Under the pieces are notes generated by a model that saw only the letters and a list, made by a program, of their open reading frames with translations, was not told the origin of the DNA and ran no database searches. Shown piece after piece: positions 55,590-64,000 of a DNA stretch of 64,000 nucleotides (position 1 is the stretch's first letter; each line of letters opens with the position of its first letter). Made by a program: the position numbers and the translations under genes. The stretch lies in assembly GCA_029378245.1 (NCBI GenBank), contig JARKIF010000007.1:310001-374000 (forward strand). Reading direction: 5' to 3'. This DNA comes from Roridomyces roridus. Its lineage: Eukaryota > Basidiomycota > Agaricomycetes > Agaricales > Mycenaceae.

Positions 55590-56430
55590 ACGCTGTAAAG
55601 TCGGTGTTGATAGCTTGAATGAAGGGATTTGAGCAAGAGACGAGTCAGTTGTGTCGAATTCTGTGATTACATGCTGTGGACGATGACGGCGCGGATGGCA
55701 ACGGGGGACTAGGTGAGAGTTGGGAGCATGCGGAGGGGGGCTTGAATGTCGATATAGGTGGCTTGGATCAAGGCATTTGACCCGAGACGAGCAGGTTATG
55801 ATTGGTGGCCCATGGGCGCAGACTTGATGACCACTGACGGCGACGACAACCCAGCATTCAAAAAAAGGTGGGAGTGTGTGTACGCAGCTCGAAATTTGAT
55901 GTTGGCTTGGATGAGAGGATACGAGCCCAAGACGACTAAGTTATGAGGGTTTCTTGTTTCGGGTGATGATGTGGCGGATATGGGCGACGGTGGCGGCTTT
56001 CAATGGCGATGTAGAGCTCAGAAAGTAGTGGGATTGTGTAGCTAGAATTCAAAAGTCGATGCTGGTAACTTGGATGAGAGAATTCGAGCCGGTGATGAGT
56101 AAGTTGTGTTTCTTTTGTTGGGTGATCAATCATCATCATGTGGCGGAAATGGGTGGAGTTCGGAGACTAGCGGGGGTGTATGTCGGGGGTTCTAAAGTAG
56201 ATGTTAGAGAGTTGGATGAAAGGAATCGCGTAGACGCACCAGGATATGTCCCTTTTTGTGGTAGATGCTGACTTCATGGGCATTGACGGCAGTGATGACC
56301 ACGCATCTCAAAGACAAGCTCCGTATGTTACATGTAGCACAATCGTGTGTAGGGAACTCGAAAGTGAGGCCCAGAGCTTGGAAGATGGGATTTGACGAAG
56401 GAGCGCGTGAGAATTCGTCTTTGTTTCAAT
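55590..56430. repeat. Degenerate tandem repeat, period about 150 bp
   Basis: A motif of the type GCTTGGATGA(A/G)(A/G)GGATTTGAGC, usually followed by AGACGAGTAAGTTGTG, recurs near 55612, 55762, 55905, 56068, 56212 and 56374. Spacing is 143-163 bp and similarity between units is partial. No coding function is evident. It could be a decayed satellite or an old exon array. Confidence 0.5.
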
Positions 56431-56600
56431 GAGGTGACACTGCAGCCTAGCTGTTTGGGAGCAGAATGCTCACCCTAGCCAACCCGAATTCCATACACTC
56501 CATGCCTCTTGAGTGAGAGTATTCAGAAACTTGAGAAACGGTGGAGGAGAGCGGAGAGCAACAAGTGTCGGCGTGCAGACGGCATCATTGCCCCTCCTTT

Positions 56601-56770
56601 CATCAGGAAAATGTTTTCCTTCTGGCGGTTCTGGCGGAGCCGCTGCCAGAACCGCCAGAAAGCCAGAATGTCAACTGGCGCCAGAATAACATTTATGGCG
56701 CCAGTTGACGCCATCACGGACATTCTGGCGCCAGATGCGCCAGAATGTTACATTCTGGCGCTGATCGGCC
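56601..56770. repeat. Hairpin cluster 1 (TTCTGGCGCC motifs)
   Basis: Three consecutive perfect hairpins: 16-bp stem (56620-56635 with 56645-56660), 13-bp stem (56671-56683 with 56696-56708) and 11-bp stem (56721-56731 with 56737-56747), all built from TTCTGGCG/CGCCAGAA. It begins with CATCAGGAAAATGTTTTCC. The related cluster at 58.1-58.3 kb lies in opposite orientation. Confidence 0.7.
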
Positions 56771-58127
56771 AGTGATGCTCGGAATTTGACAGACAGTAAT
56801 GCAGAATCAATGCATTCAATGCTAGCTAGTACACATCACATGTATCTACTCTATATAAACATCGACTCGGGGGAGTAACGGCCTGCAACACGCGCGAACG
56901 GGAACGACGACATGGGCAGACGGGAATAAGCAAAATGATACCACCTTTGGATGTATGGTCAGACAGAGAATTTTGAACAGATCAACACATACCCTTAGCC
57001 AGTCACAGTCGCAGTCCAGATACGCCGCTTCATCAACTTGCCAGCCAGTATATGACTACAGACACGACCCATCTGGGAACGCCAGGACAAAGGTCAGTGT
57101 CCGCGTCGGCAAAGATGCATAGCGACGCACATTTATGGCTGACGGCAACGGCAACGGCAAATGACGGCGAGCAGTCGCCGAGCAGACGCCGGAAGGAGGG
57201 AGGGAGCCGTACCATCGGTCGGTGGGCGGGAGGATGGAACGTATAACAGCGGCCGTCCGCGAGCTGCATACAGTCTCGAAGGCTTACAACTAAAATGAAG
57301 GATCTTAGCGCGGTTCTGGGGAAAGAGGGGATCGAGGGGAGGAAGCGCGGACAGACGAGGCTTGAGAGTCCCAGGGGCGAGTCTCCGGCCGCCGATTCAC
57401 AGTGCGCACAAGGGGAATAGGGAGGCATGCAGTACACGCACCGCCGATCGACATTCGACACTGTAGAGCTGGTCACCCTCCCGCCAGTCGCGATGCGCAT
57501 GGGGCAAGGATGGTGCTCCGTACATACCGAGATCTGTTGGATAGTCAGTCGACAAATATGGACAGGCCCATGTACGTAGTTCAGGTTGTATGCGGGATAA
57601 CGATGCTAGACTGGGAGACGCCGTCAGATATGTCCCCGAGTCAAGGAAAGACTTGCCATGAAGGCTCAGAGCGCTTGAATCGCTGGTGAGCGTTGATTGA
57701 GAGAGGTGTCAGACGAAAAAAAGGAAGACGGAGGGTGTGAGATGGTGGGAGGAAGGAAGAAGCGTTTGTTGACGGCTGTTGGTGTCTTTCCAAATGCAGC
57801 CGTCAACAACATCACGTGTCATGGAGTCACGTCATAATCTCGGCAATGGACTTGTCGAAATCTCTCATGTTGTGTCCGTCCTCCCTTCCCTTGTGATAGC
57901 TGCCCCTCGCTGCAGAGGTCACCACTGCTCGTTAATGCTTTCCATACCTACCAAATAGATCCGGAGTCTCCGCCGCCGCCGCCACTTCCATCGTACTAAG
58001 TACTTACTTGGTCTAATTCTACTCGGCTTCGACTTGACTGTGCAAGTCTCATTGTATATCACTTAAGTAATTTCAGAACGTGGGACCGTCATTCAACCAC
58101 CATTCAAGTCCGCCGAGGGACCTTTCA
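56771..58127. other. Spacer between the two hairpin clusters
   Basis: About 1.35 kb with no supported gene. Minus-strand frames at 57033-57500 have no domain. The two clusters at its ends are in inverted orientation, so the whole block could be one large foldback unit. Confidence 0.35.
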
Positions 58128-58273
58128 AGGTAGCCAGAATGTTACATTCTGGCGGTTCTGGTGGTTCTGGCAGATACCTTGGAGCTTTCTGGCCTTCTGG
58201 CGCCAGACGGGCCAGAGCGTCAGTTACTCCCAGAAACTCCCAGAACCCGCCAGAAGAAAAACATTTTCCTGAT
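58128..58273. repeat. Hairpin cluster 2 (inverted relative of cluster 1)
   Basis: It opens with CCAGAATGTTACATTCTGGC and ends with CCAGAAGAAAAACATTTTCC then TGATG, the reverse complement of the start of cluster 1 (with small differences). The interior is again dense in TTCTGG and CCAGAA. Confidence 0.65.
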
Positions 58274-58451
58274 GTTCCCTCGCGATGTATCCAGAGGCAA
58301 GTTGGAGGCAAGAGAGAGTCGTGGATGAAGTCGTTTGGACGAGTTGGTGGTACGAGAAGCATGTTACACAAGAAAGAGTGGCAAGCACTGAGCACTCTCG
58401 AGGCCACTGGCAAGGACAGAGGTGCACAGCATTTCCAAAATGGGTCCCTCT

Positions 58452-58541
58452 CATCAGGAAAACTGGGGGTCACTGTATAGTGCTGTGTAGTGCTGCATAG
58501 CACCATAGTGCCCATAGCTACATCCCCACTATGCAGCACTA
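58452..58541. repeat. Third foldback, CATCAGGAAAA plus TAGTGCTGCATAG stem
   Basis: CATCAGGAAAA at 58452 is followed by a perfect 13-bp stem TAGTGCTGCATAG (58488-58500) and its complement (58529-58541). The opening sequence is shared with clusters 1 and 2 although the stem sequence differs. Confidence 0.55.
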
Positions 58542-58934
58542 TGCAGTGGCTGTTTGCCGACACTTATTTCTGACAGTTCCAAAATTATCCTCATCCTCTG
58601 CATTCCTGCACGACACAATCGACAACAATCTGACGCAATGTAAAGGAGGAGGAACCAAAAAAATCGGCAATTCCTTGGCAATTCAACTATCTAATACATC
58701 TAATACACACTAAGAAGGCCGAGTCTACGGGAAGGCACTAAACAACGGACACAGTCGCCGCACCGCCGTCTTGAATGACACGCCGACGTCAACGCGGTCG
58801 TGAACGCGCTGAACGACGAGCCCTAGCTGGCCACAAAGTCAGTAGATACTCCCAAACGGTGGATTTGAACGAAGTACCCGCAGCGGGGAATTTGCCCCAG
58901 GAGGCAGCGTACGACTAGGGGTCAAACTTGAGGG

Positions 58935-59106
58935 GCGCCCGCCGTTAACAGAGGAAGCTGAATACGAGAGAATGCCAGTAAAATAATCTGATAGTTTCGT
59001 CAGATTCTTGCCCAAGACGGGCGCCCGCCGTTAACAGAGGAAGCTGAATACGAGAGAATGCCAGTAAAATAATCTGATAGTTTCGTCAGATTCTTGCCCA
59101 AGACCC
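58935..59106. repeat. Tandem duplication of an 86-bp unit
   Basis: The unit starting GCGCCCGCCGTTAACAGAGG at 58935 is repeated without visible change at 59021. Copies this similar indicate a recent duplication. Confidence 0.85.
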
Positions 59107-59213
59107 AACAATAGAACGACCCTTGCGAGCACCAGCCTTGCATGAGCCCCGGGTATCGTGCACCGGATATTTCCCAGATTTCCATTCCACCATCTGGCGC
59201 GCACTTGGACAAA

Positions 59214-59279
59214 AGTGAGAATGAGCGCGACTCCGTAAAGGATCAAAGTGAGAATGAGCGCGACTCCGTAAAGGATCAA
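59214..59279. repeat. Tandem duplication of a 33-bp unit
   Basis: Two exact copies of a 33-bp unit starting AGTGAGAATGAGCGCGACTC. On the minus strand it reads as an in-frame 11-residue hydrophobic repeat, probably by chance. Confidence 0.8.
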
Positions 59280-59429
59280 AGTCAATGTCGGCATTTCACG
59301 AGTGAAGGAGGTGCGCAGATACTCACTGTGAACGTGACGGAAGGCTTGTGCGCTTTTCAGAATCACAAGCTACAGCAGAACCCTCGTAAGGGATGGGCAG
59401 GCCCGTTGCTCAGCTAGCGCTCGTGGGTG

Positions 59430-59766
59430 ATCGAGACAGTGTCGGAGAGGGTCGAAAGCGAATGCTCGGCAGGTCTGAATTGAGAACGAAGCGCGTGCGC
59501 TGGGCTTCTTCCTCAGCTGAGGACATTCCACGCTAAAGGGCGCTAAAGGGGCTATGAGCATACGAAAAGGAATTCGGATAGAATCTCGCCTTCAAGTGTG
59601 TCTCCCTGTCCAGGCCCTTGGTATCCAAGTAGCAGTTGCCATCCGAAGTGGCGAGGACGACGATGTCAGCAGGGACTCGGTCATTGTCCTTGAGCATGAC
59701 GATATTGCCCACCTCCGACCTCGAGCTTCTTCCAGGGCGTGTGTTCCCATGCTGCGGCACCGGCAT
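59430..59766 (-). pseudogene. P4-ATPase (flippase) actuator-domain fragment 1
   Basis: The minus strand reads PWKKLEVG near 59735 and VMLKDNDRVPADIVVLATSDGNCYLDTK, then LKA before a splice-like boundary. These are the hallmark actuator-domain motifs of phospholipid-translocating P4-ATPases. Between LEVG and VGNIV there are seven extra bases that break the frame, and GLDRETHLK replaces the expected NLDGETNLK. No other part of the enzyme is present, so this is a broken fragment. Confidence 0.75.
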
Positions 59767-59864
59767 GCAAGTTGGGGGTCGATGTCGGGCAGTTGAGGAT
59801 ATGAGTGGCCGCTACGCATACCCGCATTATCGCTACCTACGTTGAGCTCTCTGAAGATATTGTG

Positions 59865-60235
59865 TCATGTCTTACTTTGAGCATTGGGAATGTCGTCAGA
59901 CGCAATCCTGACTCTTCTCGTTGATGGCAGAGTAGTCGGGTAGCGCAGGGTGCCGTGGTAGATGTAGAAGTTCTGTTGGCGGGTCCGAATCAAGATCGAA
60001 GCGCGAGCAAGGGACTTCTTCCTCGGCCGAGGACATTCCAGTTGTGCTGAGCGCTTTTCAAAGCTAAAAGGGGCTGAATGAGTATACCAGCAGCAGCTCG
60101 GATAGAAACTCGCCTTCAAGTTCGTTTGTCCATCCAGGTTCTTGGTCTCCAAATGGCAGTTACCATCGGGGTCTGCAGTGGCCAGGACGACCAAGGACAT
60201 TGTACTTGATGTTGCCGGCCTCGCGTTTCATGCAA
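59865..60235 (-). pseudogene. P4-ATPase (flippase) actuator-domain fragment 2
   Basis: The minus strand reads VVLATADPDGNCHLETK and NLDGQTNLKA near 60195-60110, preceded by KREAGNIKYN, and then a possible exon with NFYIYHGTLRYPTT near 59960. These correspond to the actuator motif DPDGNC..ETKNLDGETNLK and the following segment 'NLY.Y.G.L'. Surrounding DNA resembles that of fragment 1 (GGACATTCCA, GGGGCT, CGGATAGAA, CTCGCCT in the same order), so the pair arose by duplication. The ETK variant differs from the DTK of fragment 1. Confidence 0.7.
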
Positions 60236-61216
60236 CTTGGATCGAGGACGGGTGGTGGGGGATATGAGTAGCTACTAAGCAGACGTGCGCTGGTAGTGGC
60301 GTGTTGAGGGGATCTTCAGGGTGCTGGGAATAGGTGTTTGAGGCGAGGAGGATCAGAAACGAGTGAGATATTTACACTTCATCTCGACTCAGCAGCACAC
60401 CAAATCCGCACTAAGCGGACTTGCACAATGACGGCGGCGGCGGTGGGCACGGTAGAGTCGATAACGAAGCAGCACTCGACTGTGGGGACTGTTTAACTAT
60501 TAGTATTGCACGAATTGACCCGACAAGACCACACACGAGCGAAGCACCATTCACATTTTCTGGTGCCAAGACCACTGGCACGGAGCGGTGGGAATGGAGC
60601 GCCGATAGCGCACCACAACTCGGTAGACGGTATCTGCGACCCCAAGGACTAAGGAGAGGCGCATTAGAGCCAGACCAGCTGGGAAACGATTGCAATGCAC
60701 AAAAAGATTGCACGCACTTGGTCTTGCGACCTCAGGCCCCGGAGCAAATAGAGACTGCCACTGCTCGTTTGAGTTCATACACATCGCTACACATGATGCG
60801 GTTGAGTGATATTCATAGAGCGGCAGCGGGAGATCCATAGGATAGATTTGGCCATTTTAGGTTGAAAAACATCCTATGGCAATCAACCTACTAGGTATTG
60901 AACTTCAACCTATCACTAACCTATGGACGGCTGATTTCTAACCTACAATACGTTGATCCTTAGGATGAAAATCATGTGTGTTAGCCCTCTCAGAGGATGA
61001 GCAAGGAAAGAGTGAGAAGGACGCGGTACGGACCATCTTGCCCATTGTTGTACAAGAAAGGAATGAGAAAGTCAAGTCCGACCACATGAAAGTCACGTGA
61101 CTCCCAACTGTTTCAGCCTTTGTTTTATTCACTCACATGGCTCCTGTTCGTGTCTCTGTCACTCGAGACCCGTCGTCAGCATTTGTAAACGTTGGTGGAT
61201 GAAAGCAAGTAATATT
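60236..61216. other. No gene seen
   Basis: A frame at 60421-60840 is open but lacks any recognisable domain or splice pattern. Nothing else stands out. Confidence 0.35.
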
Positions 61217-61515
61217 TGTTGGAATAATGGGCGAGGGTGGTCTCAGATAGGGTGCTGATAGGGCAGGGTCTCAGATGGGTGCTGATATAGCGGTCTCAGA
61301 TGGGAGGCGAAAAGCCCAGATCCATTGCAAGGTAGCTAGCTATATACCTACAAAGACAATAGAGCCAGATCTGTACCAAGACAATAAGAAAGATCACTAC
61401 CAGAACAATAAGAAAGATAGTGATCAGAACAATAAGAAGAAGATGATAGTGAACACAATAAGAAGGAGATGCATATCATCATGTGATCGGACACTCCAAA
61501 CCACAATCTCCAACA
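61217..61515 (-). mobile_element. Solo LTR A of the gag-only element family
   Basis: 299 bp, the same length as the LTRs at 47-49 kb and in opposite orientation, with only scattered differences. A perfect 5-bp duplication ATATT borders it (61212-61216 and 61516-61520). A lone LTR with its own duplication is the footprint of recombination between the two LTRs of a former full element. Confidence 0.88.
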
Positions 61516-61546
61516 ATATTGAGACGAAACTAGCTATACAAATAGG

Positions 61547-61871
61547 TGTTGAAATAAGGGGGAGGGTGGTCTCAGATAGGGTGCTGATAAGTGGTCTCAG
61601 ATAGGGTGCTGATAAGGCAGGGGTCCCAGATGGGAGCTGATATAGCGGTCTCAGATGGCAGGCGAAAAGCCCAGATCCATTGCAAGGTAGCTAGCTATAT
61701 ACCTACAAAGACAATAGAGCCAGATCTGTACCAAGACAATAAGAAAGATCACTACCGGAGCAATAAGAAAGATAGTGATCAGAACAATAAGAAAGAAGAT
61801 GAAGGTGAACACAATAAGAAGGAGATGCATATCGTCATGTGATCGGACACTCCAAAACACAATCTCCAACA
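61547..61871 (-). mobile_element. Solo LTR B of the gag-only element family
   Basis: 325 bp in the same orientation as LTR A and only 31 bp away. It has its own perfect duplication ATAGG (61542-61546 and 61872-61876). The extra 26 bp is an internal doubling of a GTGGTCTCAGATAGGGTGCT-type segment near the left end. Confidence 0.88.
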
Positions 61872-62948
61872 ATAGGGACGACAGTGCGCACCACACGCCA
61901 GTTGTTTTCGCACCGTGACAGCGTTGTACGAAGGAGGACTAGGTGGGGGCAAATATACATAGTCATTGCGACCGTCGCAGAGTTGGAGAGTGTGTCCTTG
62001 ATCTGTACAGGAAGTTCAGACACAAGGGGCATATAAAGAAAGAAGCGCGCACATGATTGCGACAAGTGCTCTTGGCATACGAGGCTTGAATGCAAATGAA
62101 CTGATTGAGGGCCTTGGTGTGCGCCTGGGATGGGTTGTCAAAGAAGGACTTGAAGTCCTTGAGGGGAGCGTGCTTCTTGAGGTGGACCTAAATCAAGCAT
62201 GAGTACATTTAACTGTTGGTCGATGTGAGATGACACTCACGACAACCTCGTTGCGAATGGCCTCGTTCTCCCAGTCGGTGCGCTTGGGGTCAGAAACCTT
62301 GACCTTGCAGAGGTAAGTGATCTCGGTCTTGGAGGTCTTGGAGGTCGTGAGCATGAGAGGACGAGTGCAAATCGTAGACACACCTTTTGAGTCGTGTTCA
62401 ACTCTGTCTTCTGCCCGATAGCCAGCTTGACGTCGGTCAAGTGGGTTTTGATGTCAGTAAGGTCGGCGCGAGATTGGAGGATGAGCTGCTTGGAGTGGAG
62501 GTTATCGGCAAGGAGGTAGGTCATCGGGACAACCAAGGCGCGCTCAATGCGGTCTTGGCACAGCGACTGCCGGAATGTGTTCAGCGACTTGGTCGAGTCA
62601 AGAGGAGGGAGAAGACAGACGTCAACAAACTTGAGAAGATCATCACTTGCTTTGGGATCCAGCCCCAAGAGGTTGGCGGTGGTGGTGCCGGCACGTTCGT
62701 TGGTCACCCTGTTGGGGTTGCCGAGATCAAAAGAAGGCGGGCTGCTGGACCGATGACCATAGGGAGCTTGAGCCCAGAGAAGAGCGCCATTCCTCCTGGC
62801 CGGGGAAGTTGTAAGATTGGTCGTTGTTGTGCTGGGGTTGCTGGTACATGGCGGGCGTGTGGTGGGGAGACGAGGGCGTCTGGCATGCAACTGAAATTTT
62901 GGCAATCAGATCATGATGTTCCCATGTTTCATATCTCGGAGGGGGCAT
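61872..62948 (-). pseudogene. Unrecognised multi-exon host-like gene cut by a solo LTR
   Basis: Minus-strand blocks in order: MYQQPQHNNDQSYNFPGQEE, then (frame change or intron) NERAGTTTANLLGLDPK, DDLLKFVDVCLLPPLDS, NTFRQSLCQDRIERALVVP, DLTDIKTHLTDVKLAIGQK, then after a GTGTGT donor EITYLCKVKVSDPKRTDWEN, VHLKKHAPLKDFKSFFDNP and IKDTLSNSATVAMTMYICP. The last exon runs directly into solo LTR B at 61871. If both LTRs are ignored, the same frame stays open through the 31-bp spacer and ends shortly beyond LTR A. No domain recognised. Start codon uncertain (62948 or 62849). Confidence 0.5.
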
Positions 62949-64000
62949 TGCGGTGGAGGGCCATCGTCTTTGAGACCAAGCAGTCAGTCACAGCGGCGAC
63001 GGATCATGTACATAGCGGGTGGCACAACCGAGTCTTGGCAGAGAAGCCACAAGCTTCTGAAGGCTTCTGAAGACAGAATGTGTTCATTCCCTTCTCTTAT
63101 GTAAACCCTGATCGCAGCAGCCAAATCACATTATATGCCAGCTATTCACCCACACTCACCCTCTGCCAACTACCTCGTCCATTGAATTACTGCAGCAGAA
63201 TCACTGCAGTAGCCCTGCCCGCCCTTCCCAATCCCTTTAATTGGAACACTTTAACAAGCTCCTGAAGACTCTCAGTCTTGATAGCGACTCATTTATTCTC
63301 TTTGGCAACTTCACGAAGCCACTCATTCTCTTTGACTACTCGACAAAGCCATGGTCTCTGGAACTACAAGTTCTTTGCCATTGCATCTTTACCACACACC
63401 TCTTTAACCGCGCGCTGCCAGTGGCGATCCTGCCGCCTCCGTGCCGACATCACTCGCCGGCATCAGTCGAATTGATGGCCGTCTGTCTGGTAGTGCCAAA
63501 CAAACTGAACACCAAAACAGCCCATCCACCATGGCTCTCCCACCTCCCAATCCCAATCTCCCGGGGCCTCTCACCAACCCACCTTCAGATGTGCTGTCTG
63601 AATGCGCTCACGCAGTCATTTCGTGCTCTGCAGCTATTTCGAGATGTGCTTTCGGAAGGAGCTGGTGCCCACCAGCGATTGACTGCAGGGCCATCATGGG
63701 CGCAAACCTTCCTTGATGCCTACGCCGAGGACTCCTTGACCTCCTCAACCAGGGACAGCCGGCTTTCGCTGAGGTATTCTTCGATACCATGCCTGGTGAG
63801 CATGATCTTTCATCTGATTGGGACGCAAGACTGAGAGCTTGTCAGTGCTTGGGCTTGCCCGATTTGAGCAGCACGACGTCGGCAAACTCGTTGACCTGGT
63901 ACTCACCCAGCTTCAGGAGGTGGAGTTCAGCAGCCCTGTTGCTGCACGATGGAAGGTCTCTTCAAATTCTTGGTCCAAACAACAAGGACCTTCTTGAAGG
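62949..64000. other. Window end, no supported gene
   Basis: Open frames on the plus strand between 63240 and 63834 and a frame reading LLNQGQPAFAEVFFDTMPG near 63735-63795 could be parts of a split gene that continues past the window. I cannot assign a family. Confidence 0.3.

Noticed and set aside
57033..57500. 155-residue minus-strand frame
   Set aside because: No domain and no codon or splice pattern; it lies between hairpin clusters in repeat-rich DNA.
59031..59366. Hydrophobic repeat LTLILYGVALI as a membrane protein
   Set aside because: It is the chance minus-strand translation of the exact 33-bp tandem duplication at 59214-59279.

Overview
The window is nuclear DNA of a filamentous basidiomycete, most probably an Agaricomycete. 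The evidence is many short introns of about 47-60 nt with GT..CTNA(A/C)..AG signals, F-box/LRR-type proteins of agaric style, a White Collar-1 blue-light receptor with a LOV core but no recognisable GATA zinc finger, a Zn2Cys6 regulator, and Ty1/Copia-type retroelements. I cannot name the species.

Layout. Positions 1-42,210 are ordinary gene space. In order it holds: three tandem small single-pass membrane proteins sharing a C-terminal RQAxLAAELRAA helix; an F-box gene; a hotdog thioesterase; an adenylate-forming acyl-CoA ligase with a peroxisomal-type ARL end; two tandem F-box paralogues; an Atg27/MRH-type receptor with a triplicated tail motif; a fourth member of the small membrane family; an intronless F-box gene; a Zn2Cys6 factor whose zinc cluster is completed by a predicted 6-nt microexon; a 361-bp hAT-type MITE; a histidine-phosphatase-fold membrane protein lacking the catalytic His; a BTB plus CAP-Gly protein; a multi-pass membrane protein; an LRAT/papain-like-fold candidate; an NmrA-type reductase; an HpcH/HpaI aldolase; ribosomal protein uL16 (RPL10); WC-1; a mitochondrial PDK-type kinase; and mitochondrial uS19, head-to-head with the kinase.

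From about 42.2 kb to the end the character changes. Intact host genes almost vanish and the DNA is made of mobile elements and debris: Copia polymerase fragments, a Tc1/mariner-like inverted-repeat element, a complete gag-only LTR retrotransposon with apparently identical LTRs and a 5-bp target duplication, two solo LTRs of the same family inserted side by side in the 3' end of a host-like gene, a tRNA pseudogene, clusters of perfect hairpins, degenerate ~150-bp tandem repeats, and two broken fragments of P4-ATPase (phospholipid flippase) genes.

How the parts work together. There is no single operon-like system. Functional links are the PDK/uS19m pair (both mitochondrial, 82-bp shared promoter), the uL16/WC-1 divergent pair, and the retroelement family, in which a gag-only element would need enzymes supplied in trans. 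The most striking observations are the 6-nt microexon, the recent gag-only LTR element and its solo LTRs, the hairpin clusters, the membrane-anchored pseudophosphatase and the small membrane protein family. Exon boundaries were read by eye and remain predictions.
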